This document shows, one piece after another, positions 16,976-26,339 of a DNA stretch of 64,000 nt. This stretch comes from Bacteroidota bacterium (GTDB taxonomy: Bacteria; Bacteroidota; Ignavibacteria; OLB7). The position numbers and the translations under genes were made by a program. How positions within the stretch are numbered: the stretch's first letter is position 1; every line of letters starts with the position of its first letter. The notes under the pieces were generated by a model. The model was not told the origin of the DNA. It saw nothing but the letters and a program-made list of their open reading frames with translations, and made no database searches. Location of the stretch: assembly GCA_018266795.1 (NCBI GenBank), contig JAFDZV010000044.1:19907-83906 (forward strand), given 5' to 3'.

Positions 16976-17995
16976 GTGTTCGGCGTTTTCTCCAACGACA
17001 TCGCGGTCGATCTCGGCACTGCCAATACTCTCATCTGGGTCAAGGGGAAGGGAATCGTTCTGAACGAACCCTCCATTGTCGCCTTCGATCGAACCACAAA
17101 GAAGATCGTCGCCATCGGACGCGAGGCACAGGCGATGATCGGCAAGACGCACAAGGATATTCGCACCATTCGGCCGTTGAAGGATGGCGTTATCGCCGAC
17201 TTCGAGATTGCCGAGGGGATGCTTCGTGCGTTCATCCGCAAGATTTCTCCGTCGTGGCAACCGTCACGGCGAATCGTTGTCTGCGTTCCGTCCGGCATCA
17301 CTGAAGTCGAGAAGCGCGCCGTGCGCGATTCGGCTGAGCATGCCGGTGCAAAGGAGGTACATCTGATCGCGGAGCCGATGGCTGCAGCGATCGGCATCGG
17401 CCTGGATGTGGAGGCGCCGGTCGGCAACATGATCATCGATATCGGCGGAGGCACCACGGAGATCGCCGTGATCGCGCTCGCCGGCATCGTGAACGACGAA
17501 TCCATCAGGATCGCCGGCGACGAGATGACCAACGCGATCATCCAGTTCTTCAAGAAGAACCACAACATCCTGATCGGCGAGCGAACGGCTGAGGCGATCA
17601 AGCACGAGGTGGGAACGGCGATGCCGCTCGAGGAGGAGGTGCAGATCGAGGTGAAGGGGCGTGACCTGGTTGCCGGCGTGCCGCGCATGACCACCGTCAC
17701 CAGCGCCGAAATACGCGAGGCTCTCTCGGAGCCGATCATGGCCATCGTGGATGCCGTGAAGCTTTCGCTCGAACGGACACCGCCGGAACTCTCCGCCGAT
17801 ATTCTGGACCGCGGCATCATGCTCACCGGCGGCGGCGCGCTGTTGCGCGGACTGGACGAACGCCTGCGCCGCGAGACCTCACTCCCGGTGTTCGTTGCGG
17901 AGGACCCGCTGACCGCCGTTGTGCGAGGCACCGGAAAGGTGCTGGAGAATCTGAATCAATACTCCCAGGTACTCATCAAGAGCCGCCGGTACTGA
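16976..17995 (+). CDS. mreB: Rod-shape-determining actin homologue MreB
   Basis: 339 residues, full length. Forms ATP-dependent filaments under the inner membrane that orient lateral wall synthesis. The phosphate-1 motif DLGTANTLIWVKGKG, the connecting segment EPMAAAIGIGLDV, the phosphate-2 motif DIGGGTTEIAVIALAG and the adenosine motif TGGGALLRGLD are all visible. The start is GTG 16976 (MFGVFSNDIAVDLG), which matches family N-termini. First gene of mreBCD; its neighbours confirm rod-complex function. Confidence 0.97.
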   Translation: MFGVFSNDIAVDLGTANTLIWVKGKGIVLNEPSIVAFDRTTKKIVAIGREAQAMIGKTHKDIRTIRPLKDGVIADFEIAEGMLRAFIRKISPSWQPSRRIVVCVPSGITEVEKRAVRDSAEHAGAKEVHLIAEPMAAAIGIGLDVEAPVGNMIIDIGGGTTEIAVIALAGIVNDESIRIAGDEMTNAIIQFFKKNHNILIGERTAEAIKHEVGTAMPLEEEVQIEVKGRDLVAGVPRMTTVTSAEIREALSEPIMAIVDAVKLSLERTPPELSADILDRGIMLTGGGALLRGLDERLRRETSLPVFVAEDPLTAVVRGTGKVLENLNQYSQVLIKSRRY

Positions 17996-18169
17996 TACAT
18001 CGCTTCGCGAGCGCAAGCCAGCGGGCGCCGGCGATCGGGCCGTTTCGAAGCCCCTTCGCCGGCCGGGGAAGCAAGCCCGGCCGTTCGAGGCCAGCACCGC
18101 GGTGAACAGGCGTTCCGCTCGATGCTCCCCATCGTTTCCCCTGTCCAAACCTCGTAATTGCAAGCCGCC

Positions 18170-19030
18170 ATGCAACGCATTGTCGAGCTCTTTCTTCGAT
18201 ACAAGGAATACGCCACGGCACTGCTGCTGATCGTGATCTCGCTGCTCGCCATCTCGCGCAGCAGCAGCTCGCAACTTCGCTCCTTCCGCACGATTTCGGT
18301 GGGCGTTATCGCAAGCGTGCAGTCCGCTCTGAGCTGGCTGCCGAATCCCTACGCACTGGAAACCGAGAACCACGCACTGCGCCAGTTGAACAAGGATCTC
18401 TCGCTGCAGACGATGCAGTATCGCGACGCCGCACTGAAGGTGGAGAAGCTGCGTGCCATGCTGGGGTTCCGCGAACACTCGCCGATGAAGCTTCTCTCGG
18501 CGGAGGTGCTTGGGAAGACCACCATCCAGGAGCGGAACTACGCCACATTGAATGTGGGATCGAAGGCCGGTGTGAAGGAGGGGATGCCGGTGATCACGGA
18601 GCGCGGCCTGGTTGGGCGCGTCACGGGATTGAACGACGACTACTCCGTGGTGGAGCTGCTGCTGAACCGCGACACGCGCGTTGCCGCACGAACGCTCGAG
18701 GGACGGAACGACGGCAAGATCACATGGGACGGCAAGGGATCGCTCTATCTGCAGGACATCCCGGCAGCGCAGCCGCAGAAGAAGGGGGATACGGTTGTGA
18801 CCTCGAGTTACTCGCCCCGGTACCCGGAGAACATCATCATCGGCATCATCTCCGACATCAAGGAGGAACGCGGCTCCCTGTTCTATCAGATCCGCGTGCA
18901 GCCGGCTGTGAACTTCGCGACGCTGGAGGAGGCGTTCGTGGTGCTCTACTCCCCAGACCAGTCGCGCCTCGACCTGGAACGGAAGTTGATCGAACCCAAT
19001 CAGACCGGCGGCGGGGAGAAGGGACGATGA
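18170..19030 (+). CDS. mreC: Rod-shape-determining protein MreC
   Basis: 286 residues. Bitopic inner-membrane protein with one N-terminal membrane segment (about 16-32, TALLLIVISLLAI). A coiled-coil region (65-100) follows, then the periplasmic beta-domain with NVGSKAGVKEGMPVITERGLVGRV and QIRVQPAVNFATLEEAFVV. It bridges MreB/MreD to the transpeptidases. Start ATG 18170 is preferred to an upstream TTG at 18158. Its stop overlaps mreD (ATGA). A 174-base spacer from mreB contains nothing recognised. Confidence 0.93.
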   Translation: MQRIVELFLRYKEYATALLLIVISLLAISRSSSSQLRSFRTISVGVIASVQSALSWLPNPYALETENHALRQLNKDLSLQTMQYRDAALKVEKLRAMLGFREHSPMKLLSAEVLGKTTIQERNYATLNVGSKAGVKEGMPVITERGLVGRVTGLNDDYSVVELLLNRDTRVAARTLEGRNDGKITWDGKGSLYLQDIPAAQPQKKGDTVVTSSYSPRYPENIIIGIISDIKEERGSLFYQIRVQPAVNFATLEEAFVVLYSPDQSRLDLERKLIEPNQTGGGEKGR

Positions 19031-19521
19031 CCGCGTACATGAACTATCTCTGGTACGCCATCGCGGGGCTCATTCTCCTGCTTGTGCAGCTCAACCTGGG
19101 CTACATCGCAGTGGAGAGCATCACACCCGATCTTCTGGTGATCCTCACGGTATTCATCGCAATACGTGAAGGACAGTTCGCCGGGGAGATCGCCGGCTTC
19201 GTGCTCGGGCTGTTCTTCGACATCATCTCCAGCGACATCATCGGCACCAACGCCCTCTCGAAGATGCTCGCCGGCTTCGTGGCCGGCTACTTCTTTACCG
19301 AGGGCGCAGCCCTTTCCGAGTCCGTAGGAAAGTTCAAGTTCCTGGGTGTGATGGGGCTTGCCGCACTGGTGCACAACATCGTCTACTACTTCTTCTACGT
19401 TCAGCCCACCAATCTCTCCTTCATATCGTTCTTCGTGAGTCACGGGATTGCGGCATCGCTCTACACAACCGTTGTCTCCGTGATCGTGATGCTGGTTGCC
19501 GCACGCAAGCAGCGATGGTAA
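19027..19521 (+). CDS. mreD: Rod-shape-determining protein MreD
   Basis: 164 residues, inner membrane. About five hydrophobic helices, starting YAIAGLILLLVQLNLGY. The conserved TPDLLVILTVFIAIREGQ and GFVLGLFFDIISSDIIG segments are characteristic of MreD/ECF-S-like folds. Works with MreC and the RodA/PBP2 synthase. The ATG at 19027 overlaps the mreC stop; an in-frame ATG at 19039 is possible. Ends 42 bases from the convergent FmdB-like gene. Confidence 0.88.
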   Translation: MTAYMNYLWYAIAGLILLLVQLNLGYIAVESITPDLLVILTVFIAIREGQFAGEIAGFVLGLFFDIISSDIIGTNALSKMLAGFVAGYFFTEGAALSESVGKFKFLGVMGLAALVHNIVYYFFYVQPTNLSFISFFVSHGIAASLYTTVVSVIVMLVAARKQRW

Positions 19522-19563
19522 CCCTTCCAACGCCCACGCGACAACCGGCGTAACCGGCGCGGC

Positions 19564-19983
19564 TCACGCCGATGAGCCGCCACCTGTGGAGCTTCCGGTG
19601 GAGGAGCCTCCACCCGTGGATGGCCCGCTGCCCGAGGAACCGCCCTCCGGCGAGGAACCACCTGCCTGCGACGAACCCGCGGAGCCCTCCGGCGATGAAC
19701 CGCTCGATGCCGACTTCGGCGACGAGGGCGTAGAGGTGCTGCTCTTGCCCGATTCCTCCCCCTTCCCCTTGCGGGCGTAGTCCGTGAGATAGAATCCTTC
19801 CCCCTTGAACACCAGACCGGCTCCGCCGCTCACGAGCCTCGTCACCTCTCCGGTTCCCTTCAGGCTTTCGTCTTCCTGCACGCACTCCTTTACCGGACAG
19901 TGTGCAAGCGGATCGGCGTTGATCGATTGAAGAACCTCGAAGCGATGTCCGCAGGTCCTGCATAGATATTCGTATGTGGGCAT
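19564..19983 (-). CDS. FmdB-family zinc-ribbon protein with Ser/Gly-rich tail
   Basis: 139 residues. The N-terminal FmdB/CxxC zinc ribbon (MPTYEYLCRTCGHRFEVLQS) has cysteines at 8, 11, 29 and 34. After GLVFKGEGFYLTDY (the usual end of the conserved part) comes a 60-residue Ser/Gly/Pro tail (for example GGGSSTGSSTGGGSSA), likely disordered. Family proteins are small putative regulators of unclear role; no target is indicated here. ATG 19983 is fixed by the conserved MPTYEY start. Confidence 0.85.
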   Translation of the reverse strand: MPTYEYLCRTCGHRFEVLQSINADPLAHCPVKECVQEDESLKGTGEVTRLVSGGAGLVFKGEGFYLTDYARKGKGEESGKSSTSTPSSPKSASSGSSPEGSAGSSQAGGSSPEGGSSGSGPSTGGGSSTGSSTGGGSSA

Positions 19984-20158
19984 TGTTCCCTGATCGTATG
20001 ATTGTATGTGATGCGGTACAGGAATAGGCGGCGACAAAATTATCATCCCCACGGCAAATTCGCATCGCCGGTGCACGCTGTTACGGCGCGAGAGAGTGGC
20101 TTCAGTGGTGGAGCATGTCGGCGCCGTCTTCCGGGACGCACAACAACCCGGCCGCGGT

Positions 20159-22642
20159 TCAGAACGCGTATCCGATCCCGACGTGCATCGTAAGCGTACT
20201 GCCGAACTTGCGGTTGAACACCAGACGTTCGCGCGTGGTGAGGAGCGTTGGATCCAGCGGATCGTAGATCCGGGTTGCCACGCCGAAGCGGAACGGCCCC
20301 ACCGGCGTGTCGTATCCGATGCTCGTCCCGAAGTCCACGCCGATGTTCTCCCAGAACTTCACGACGGACTTGTCGCGGCTGTCACGAAAGAACGCGTTGC
20401 CGGCATCGATGAACGTGATAAGCTGAAGCTGGTTCAACTGCCGCGCGAGCACGGAGTTGGCAACGAGGTTGAACAGGCGCGCGCGGTGCTCGATGCTCGC
20501 CTCCACCACCGCCAGCCCTCCCAGGATTCTGGTGCTTCGTTCATCGATTGCATTGGCGATGGCGGTCTCGCAGTCCGGCGTGGTTACCAGATCCGGCGGG
20601 CGCGTTGCCAGCATGTCGCGCTCCACCCAGCCCCGGACGCTGTTTGCACCGCCGGCGATGAAGCGGCTGGAGGTGGGCGTGAACGGGACGGCGCCGAACT
20701 CCTGGATATACCCCATCCGCAGACGCGCCGCGCCGATCCCGGCCGGCACGGGGGAGTAGAAACGCATGTTGAGATCGGTCTTCAAGTAACCTGAGGCGCC
20801 CAGACCGGTGAGCCCCCCTTCGAGCTTCAGATCGATGGCATGGCCGCTCTTCGGAACGAACACCTCGTCGCGCGTGTCCATCGTGAGCGTTCCTCCCAGC
20901 ACGATCGTCTGCTTCAGCGCGCTGAACTTGTCGATCGCCGCGGCATCGTTGCTGGAGAGAAGGCTGGGATCGTCTCCCTGCAGCACCGCGGGACGAAACA
21001 CCTGGCTGCGAAGGAGATCGAACACCACATTGTAGGTGGAGGCGGAATCGCACAGCGACGGCGACTTCGAGACCTCCTGCGCCACGCTCTTCGCGAACGT
21101 CTCCAGGAACTGCCGCACATCGTACGATCGCGTCTGCTCCAGCGTCAGATGGAACGTGAGCGACGTGAAGAGCGTGTAGCGCTGAAACTGCAGTTGCAGA
21201 TCCATGCCGGCACGATACTGCTCGTCGCGCAACACCGATATCGAACCATCCGGCGCGTTGATGCTTCCTTCCACACCATTGTCGTAGCTCGCGGACACGC
21301 TCATGTTCTGTCGCCGCTGCCGGCCCACCGAGGGAAAGAACATCGAGGTGGTGACGCCCCCCTGCGCGCCGCTGAAAAAGCGGCTGATCCCGGTAAGATC
21401 GGTGAGCGGTACGGAGACCTTGCTCGAGATGGAGAAGTGGCCTCCCGAGTTGAAGGCGTTCAGACGGCTGTAGGAGATGTTCGGGCTGGCGTTGAGCACG
21501 TACTGATCCAGACGCCGTTCGTAACCGATATCCCCGCCGACACGCAGATCGTTGCGCGCCCGCAGTCTCCCATGGATGCGCATCGCCAGCACGCTGTCCG
21601 ATCCGCTCCGCACCGTGTCCACGGTTACCAGGTCGAACGCGCCGAGCGAGTAAAGATTCTCCAGCGTCTGATCAACCTTGTCGTGACTGTACCACTCCCC
21701 TTCCACATACTCCCGCTGCACCATGATCATCTCCTCGCTGAACGTGCCGGCATCCACCACCCCTTCGGTGGTATAGGTCGTCGGCCCGAAGCGATAGCGA
21801 CCGCCGGTATAGACGAAGACAAGGGCGCTGTCGTACGGAGCGCCCGGAACACTGTCCCGCTCCCTGGCCGTGAGCACGAGCGTCTGGCGCGTGGCCGCGT
21901 ACGGATACCCGTTGTTGCGCAGTTCCGCGACAACGCGATCCGTCTCGGCGGAGAGGTCGCTCAACGAGAAGTACCTCCCGAGCTTCACCTTCTCCTGCCG
22001 CGTGATACTGGTACGGACATCCTTCGGCACCGCATCCATGCCAAGATATGTCAGGCCCCGCAGCGGGTAGCGCTTGTTCTCCACGATATTGAACGTGACG
22101 ATGGAGGTGCTTCGCAGGGTGTCGAGCGTGAGGGTATAGCTGGCTACGGCATCGTGATAGCCGAAGTCGTTGTACAACTTCTGAATGCGAACCACATCGC
22201 TGTCCAGAAGCGTCGTGTTCAGATATCGAAGTTCGCCACCCAGGCTGTCGATGGCGCGGCGCAGCATCGGATATTTGGAATACGGCTGCGAGTCGCGCCC
22301 GATAACGCGGTAGCTGCGCGGCACTGTAGGGTTCTCCTCCAGGAGATCGGCGAGCAGCAGGTAGTATTGCTTGATCAGCGGCGTGTGGGTGGGTCGCGTC
22401 TGGATATGTGCCAGCAACTGATCGTCATCGATGGCGGTGTTCCCCTTCAGCCGCACGTCGACCAGAATCGGATGAACGGAGTTCAGGATTGCACGTCCCG
22501 TGAACACGGGAACGGGAGGGGCGTTGCCGCCGGGCCCCTGTGCCCACGCGGAGCCATGGAGCACAATCGCCATCAGCACGAGAGGCCAACGACAGTGATG
22601 CCACGGGGAGCGCCGACGATATGATCCTGGTTTCTGGTGCAT
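20159..22642 (-). CDS. BamA/TamA (Omp85) superfamily outer-membrane protein
   Basis: About 827 residues. A signal peptide is followed by POTRA-like segments (for example VRLKGNTAIDDDQLLAHI and LYSLGAFDLVTVDT). The C-terminal half is a 16-strand-type barrel with the Omp85 lid/VRGW region FIAGGANSVRGW and a terminal Phe (GIGYAF), typical of the beta-signal. Barrel insertion or autotransporter/lipoprotein assembly are known family roles. The N-terminal ordering differs from canonical BamA and looks closer to TamA or Bacteroidota Omp85 paralogues. The start is uncertain: ATG 22642 gives a reasonable leader, and 22669 and 22744 are in-frame alternatives. Confidence 0.85.
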   Translation of the reverse strand: MHQKPGSYRRRSPWHHCRWPLVLMAIVLHGSAWAQGPGGNAPPVPVFTGRAILNSVHPILVDVRLKGNTAIDDDQLLAHIQTRPTHTPLIKQYYLLLADLLEENPTVPRSYRVIGRDSQPYSKYPMLRRAIDSLGGELRYLNTTLLDSDVVRIQKLYNDFGYHDAVASYTLTLDTLRSTSIVTFNIVENKRYPLRGLTYLGMDAVPKDVRTSITRQEKVKLGRYFSLSDLSAETDRVVAELRNNGYPYAATRQTLVLTARERDSVPGAPYDSALVFVYTGGRYRFGPTTYTTEGVVDAGTFSEEMIMVQREYVEGEWYSHDKVDQTLENLYSLGAFDLVTVDTVRSGSDSVLAMRIHGRLRARNDLRVGGDIGYERRLDQYVLNASPNISYSRLNAFNSGGHFSISSKVSVPLTDLTGISRFFSGAQGGVTTSMFFPSVGRQRRQNMSVSASYDNGVEGSINAPDGSISVLRDEQYRAGMDLQLQFQRYTLFTSLTFHLTLEQTRSYDVRQFLETFAKSVAQEVSKSPSLCDSASTYNVVFDLLRSQVFRPAVLQGDDPSLLSSNDAAAIDKFSALKQTIVLGGTLTMDTRDEVFVPKSGHAIDLKLEGGLTGLGASGYLKTDLNMRFYSPVPAGIGAARLRMGYIQEFGAVPFTPTSSRFIAGGANSVRGWVERDMLATRPPDLVTTPDCETAIANAIDERSTRILGGLAVVEASIEHRARLFNLVANSVLARQLNQLQLITFIDAGNAFFRDSRDKSVVKFWENIGVDFGTSIGYDTPVGPFRFGVATRIYDPLDPTLLTTRERLVFNRKFGSTLTMHVGIGYAF

Positions 22643-23129
22643 GCGTTTGCGAACGGGCACCGCGAACATGCTGGACAATCCAGCTGCCCACCTCTGCGCC
22701 CCGGCTGCCGATTCCGCGCTGCGCGCGAACCGGCTTGACACCACCGCAGTTACGAGGGTTTATCGCCCGCCGGGGAACCAGGCGAGCATTGCATGGCATC
22801 GTCGCAACCGTGACCATCGCCGAGCGCAATCATTCGCCCACAACGCAAGCCCGAAGCGCTGGCCCGAAAACGAACACGGGGAAGCAGGCCGCGTCGATAA
22901 CACTGCCGAGTGCTTCCCCGGATTTGACTGGCGCCGTACGAGCCTTGCGAGAACCCGCCTCCGCGCCTCGGGAGGTTGTACCACAGCGACGCACCCATCC
23001 CGTCACAACGATCAGCTGCGGAGCACTCCGGCAACTGCGCCGAAGCAGCGCTTCGGAGGCATCGGAGTCGACGCTCCCACCATCGCGTTCGCGCCTGCGC
23101 GCACGCAGATGAGGCTGTGCAGCAGTCTC
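22643..23129. other. Intergenic region with no recognised gene
   Basis: Open frames exist on both strands but their products are Arg/Ser/Ala-rich and match nothing I recognise. No clear promoter, terminator or RNA structure found. Confidence 0.4.
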
Positions 23130-23360
23130 CTAGTAATCTTCCGAATCTTCTTCGAAGAACATATCATCGTGATTCATGGCCTCCGGCCAGATATCCTCGA
23201 TGCTATCGTATACCTCGTCCTCTTCGTCGTTCAGTTCCTGGAGGTTCTCGATCACCTGCAGCGGTGCTCCGGTGCGGTTGGCAAAATCGAGCAGCTCCTC
23301 CTTTGTCGCCGGCCACGGCGCATCCTCGAGATAGGCGGCTAGCTCAGGTGTCCACAACAT
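23130..23360 (-). CDS. DUF2795-like small acidic protein
   Basis: 76 residues. The segment YLEDAPWPATKEELLDFANR then GAPLQVIENLQEL matches the short helical DUF2795 fold of unknown function. The last 25 residues are strongly acidic (EEDEVYDSIEDIWPEAMNHD, then FFEEDSEDY). An AGAGGAG ribosome binding site sits about ten bases before ATG 23360, which rules out the longer open frame to 23606. Cytosolic; isolated from its neighbours by 270-310 bases on each side. Confidence 0.8.
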   Translation of the reverse strand: MLWTPELAAYLEDAPWPATKEELLDFANRTGAPLQVIENLQELNDEEDEVYDSIEDIWPEAMNHDDMFFEEDSEDY

Positions 23361-23668
23361 AGAGCGTACTCCTCTGGTTGATTTGGTTGCGATAAAATTG
23401 ATCTGATGTCTGCACTCGGAAGCGCTACCGGGAACAGCGTTGCCCTGCATCGAATCCATGCGGAGGGTCCCAGCGTCTGGGGCAACACTACGCCCCTGTG
23501 AACGGGGCGCGAAGTTAGAGATCTTTCGTTCAAACGCAAGATCTCCTGCGGGTGATTTTTTGTTAGTACACCGGAGCCCGACGCGTGTCCATGTGTCGTG
23601 AACCATCGTTCGGCCTGCTCGAACCGCGAATAATCCTCACGTGCTCAACGGCACCGTACAGTTCGAGG

Positions 23669-24706
23669 TTAGGAAGTTGTCCCCGAAAGCGCATAACGAC
23701 GCGCGATGTTCGGGATGAGATATTCGTTGAACGAGCGATCGAAGTCGTATTGCGGAGCCCAACCCCAGTCGGCTCGCGCGCGGCTGTCGTCGACATCCGC
23801 AGGCCATGTATCCAGGATGCCCTGGCGCTTCACATCGTTCTGATAGGTGATCTCCGCGCCCGGGAATGCCTCCAGCGTTTTCAACCGCACCTCTTCCGCT
23901 GACGGAGAGAACGCGCCGACATTATATGCAGTCGTGGTAAGTGCCTCGGCAGGCGCCTCGAAGAGCTTCATCAGGGCGTCGATCGCATCCGGCATCGCCA
24001 TGAACGGGATGCGGGTATCGGGCCGCGCGAAGCAGGCATACGGCTCTCCCTTCGCGGCTGCATGCAGCATCTCGGGTGCATAGTCGCTCGTTCCGCCGGA
24101 CGGAACCGTGAACGCGCTGATCAGCCCGGGGAAGCGGATCGAGCGAAAGTCCACATGAAAGGGATCGCGATCGGAGGAGAGCTGACGGTAGTGATGGGTG
24201 TAGTAGCGGCCGAGATGTTCGCAGGAGAGCTTGTTGACGCCGTACATGGTGGTCGGCATCAGGAATTGTTCCTCGGTGATCCTGCCGGCCGCCTCCTTCG
24301 CGGAAATGCTGGGAGCACCGTACACGGCAATCGAACTCGGGAACAGGAAGCGAACGTTGGCGCCGGCATTGTTCGCCTCGCGGTTTGCGAAGGTCAGCAG
24401 GTTCAGCGTCCCCTGCACGTTCACCGCATGGGCAAGCTCCGGCTTCGCCTCGCCGCTGGTGCTGAGCATGGCGGCAAGGTGGAAGATGCCCGCAACCCGA
24501 TACTTCGAGGCAAGAGCCTCCAGCAGCGCCGTATCGAGAATGGAACCCTCCACCGTCTCCGCGCACAGCTTCGCCAGATCAGGATCGAGTGGGCGCAGGT
24601 CCAGCGCCAGAATGCTGTAGTTCCCCTCCGCTGCGATGCGCTGGATCAGGCCGTGCCCGATCTCTCCGCCGGCCCCCGATATCACGACTACCGGTTTATC
24701 AGTCAT
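23669..24706 (-). CDS. SDR-type L-threonine 3-dehydrogenase
   Basis: 345 residues. NAD-dependent oxidation of L-threonine to 2-amino-3-ketobutyrate, the extended SDR type found in Bacteroidota and animals rather than the zinc-dependent Tdh. Nucleotide motif GAGGEIGHGL; active-site Tyr/Lys in YGVNK; the branch-typical FRSIRFPGLISAF, GGTSDYAPEM and C-terminal DDSRARADWGWAPQYD. ATG 24706 follows the NAD motif spacing of the family. Separated by 43 bases from the acylphosphatase gene on the same strand, so they may share a transcript. Could also be a sugar epimerase, but the branch motifs argue against it. Confidence 0.85.
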   Translation of the reverse strand: MTDKPVVVISGAGGEIGHGLIQRIAAEGNYSILALDLRPLDPDLAKLCAETVEGSILDTALLEALASKYRVAGIFHLAAMLSTSGEAKPELAHAVNVQGTLNLLTFANREANNAGANVRFLFPSSIAVYGAPSISAKEAAGRITEEQFLMPTTMYGVNKLSCEHLGRYYTHHYRQLSSDRDPFHVDFRSIRFPGLISAFTVPSGGTSDYAPEMLHAAAKGEPYACFARPDTRIPFMAMPDAIDALMKLFEAPAEALTTTAYNVGAFSPSAEEVRLKTLEAFPGAEITYQNDVKRQGILDTWPADVDDSRARADWGWAPQYDFDRSFNEYLIPNIARRYALSGTTS

Positions 24707-24749
24707 TGAGTCTCTGCAAGGATAATGTGTTGTCTGTTGTTGCCCTTCG

Positions 24750-25022
24750 CTACTGCCGCACGATCGCGAACCCACGGTACCGCTCGTCCGGAAGATGCTC
24801 GGTTTCGATCCGGTCCACGCGGGCGCCGGCAGGCCCAAGCTCCACCTGCTCCTTGAAGGCACGCAGGTTCTCGGGCGTCCCCGCAGCAACGATCTCCACG
24901 CCGCCGTCGGCGCGATTGGAAACCGAGCCGGAGATATCGAACGCTTCGGCGATCGTTTTCACGAAGTACCGGAAGCCCACTCCCTGAACACGTCCTGTAA
25001 CTATGTATCTGCGGGCCGGCAT
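24750..25022 (-). CDS. acyP: Acylphosphatase
   Basis: 90 residues. Hydrolyses acyl phosphates such as 1,3-bisphosphoglycerate or carbamoyl phosphate in the cytosol. Signature GRVQGVGFRYF (10-20) with catalytic R18, and N36 in SVSNRADGGVEI, are both intact. ATG 25022 (MPARRYIVTG) is the family start; the open frame continues to 25319 but that part is unlike any acylphosphatase. A TATATTTG element ends 11 bases upstream, suggesting a very short leader. Confidence 0.95.
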   Translation of the reverse strand: MPARRYIVTGRVQGVGFRYFVKTIAEAFDISGSVSNRADGGVEIVAAGTPENLRAFKEQVELGPAGARVDRIETEHLPDERYRGFAIVRQ

Positions 25023-25033
25023 CGAACGAACGG

Positions 25034-25041
25034 CAAATATA
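25034..25041 (-). promoter_or_regulatory. Bacteroidota-type -7 element before acyP
   Basis: CAAATATA on the plus strand is TATATTTG on the minus strand, an exact TAnnTTTG match. Only 11 bases separate it from the acyP ATG, so transcription would start within a few bases of the start codon. No -33 TTTG is visible. Confidence 0.4.
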
Positions 25042-25427
25042 GGAGTACGGGGCTCGATCGGCACACGTGTCGAGGACGGTGCTTCGAGATACGCAGGGTA
25101 TGTGGCGCGAACGTACCGAAAAAATGAGAACTGAGGAACGGAACGGTATACTCTCCCTGCGGCTGCGGGAAGGGCAAACGGAGCCCGCGATGCAACCTTC
25201 CTCCCTCGCAACCGGTTTCGATAAGGCATCGAGCGGCATCCGAAGCGGCCTCGGCAAAGGCCCGCGGGAAGAACGTGGGGACCGGATCGCCGGCTCGTCC
25301 TTCGCGCTCCATGGGTCAACGGCCCAAACAGCGCACCGCCGCGCGTCCTGGTTGCCGGACACGCGGCGGTGCATCGCTCCTCTACACATTCCGCGAACGC
25401 TCGCCCTGGAACAGCTCCGGTTGGAAC
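25042..25427. other. Intergenic region between acyP and cytochrome c genes
   Basis: No gene supported. Open frames on both strands give Arg/Gly/Ala-rich products without family features. Contains the long hairpin at 25333-25372. Confidence 0.4.
25333..25372 (-). terminator. Terminator-like hairpin after the cytochrome c gene
   Basis: 16-bp arms GCACCGCCGCGCGTCC (25333-25348) and 25357-25372 pair with one mismatch around an 8-base loop. Located 55 bases beyond the cytochrome c stop on the minus strand, followed there by GCTGTTTGG. Strong stem but weak U-tract. Confidence 0.55.
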
Positions 25428-26339
25428 TCAGCGGCCGCCGAATGGCTTCGCAGGAATGGTCTTCAGAAACAGATAGAGTGCGCGGAGATCGTCATCCTTC
25501 ATCAGGCGCGTGTTCTTCCATGGCATGAGCGTATCGAGCGTCCTGCCATCGGGGCGCATTCCCTCACGAAGGGCGCGGATGAAATCCGCCTCGCTCCAGG
25601 AGCCGATACCGGTCTTCGTGTCCTGCGAGATGTTCGCTGCAGCCGGCCAGTCGGGCGGCGTTCCCGGGATCTGGCCGCCGGAAAACGTAGGCCCGTGGCA
25701 GCCGACACAGCCGGCGGTCAACGCCAGATGGTGGCCGTAGGTTGGATTCACGCCGGGCACGGCCGTGGGCGGAATCGGAACGTTGTGATCGATGACTTCG
25801 GCCGGCAGCTTCGGCAGCACACCGAAGGCAAACAGAACGCGGCCAAGCATGGTGAAGGAGCTCGGCTGCGACGGTCTGTTCACCGGCGGCATGCTCTTCA
25901 CCCAGCTTACAAGCGAATTGATCTCCTCGATGCTGAGGTTCTGATAGTCCTCCGCCGGCATGATCACGAGCGGACGGCCGTCCGGCGCAACACCATGATG
26001 CAGCACGCGCACCCAGTCGCTGTCCTTGAAGTCGCGAACAACGCTCCCCTCCCCCGAGGTAATGTTCGGCGCTGCAACGAAACCAACAGGTGCATCGATC
26101 ACCACCTTGCCGCCGAGATCGTCACCATGGCAGTGCGTGCAGACCGCAACGCCGTTGCCAAGCTGGCGTCCGGCAGCAACCGTGTTGGAATCGCTGTAGA
26201 GAGTGAACGGCTTCACACCGATCTCGTACTTCTTGGTAAGGCGAGCCTCCGTTCCGAAGTAGATAACGATGCCGGCGATCAGCAGCAGCCCTACAAGACT
26301 GCCGAGCGTGATCCCCGTCCACTTCAAAAACTTCTTCAT
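25428..26339 (-). CDS. Membrane-anchored dihaem cytochrome c
   Basis: 303 residues. An uncleaved N-terminal anchor (about 7-28) is followed by two class I cytochrome c domains. The haem sites are C67-THC-H71 and C211-VGC-H215, with likely Met ligands M128 (IMPAED) and M272 (LMPWKN). It faces the periplasm and carries electrons, probably between a dehydrogenase or quinol oxidiser and a terminal oxidase. No oxidase or dehydrogenase partner is adjacent. An AGGAGA ribosome binding site lies seven bases before ATG 26339. The ANISQDTKTGIGSWSEADF pattern resembles cytochromes paired with alcohol or aldehyde dehydrogenases, but that is only suggestive. Confidence 0.92.
   Translation of the reverse strand: MKKFLKWTGITLGSLVGLLLIAGIVIYFGTEARLTKKYEIGVKPFTLYSDSNTVAAGRQLGNGVAVCTHCHGDDLGGKVVIDAPVGFVAAPNITSGEGSVVRDFKDSDWVRVLHHGVAPDGRPLVIMPAEDYQNLSIEEINSLVSWVKSMPPVNRPSQPSSFTMLGRVLFAFGVLPKLPAEVIDHNVPIPPTAVPGVNPTYGHHLALTAGCVGCHGPTFSGGQIPGTPPDWPAAANISQDTKTGIGSWSEADFIRALREGMRPDGRTLDTLMPWKNTRLMKDDDLRALYLFLKTIPAKPFGGR

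Noticed and set aside
20840..22624. 594-codon plus-strand open frame opposite the Omp85 gene
   Set aside because: Antisense shadow of a well-supported outer-membrane protein gene.
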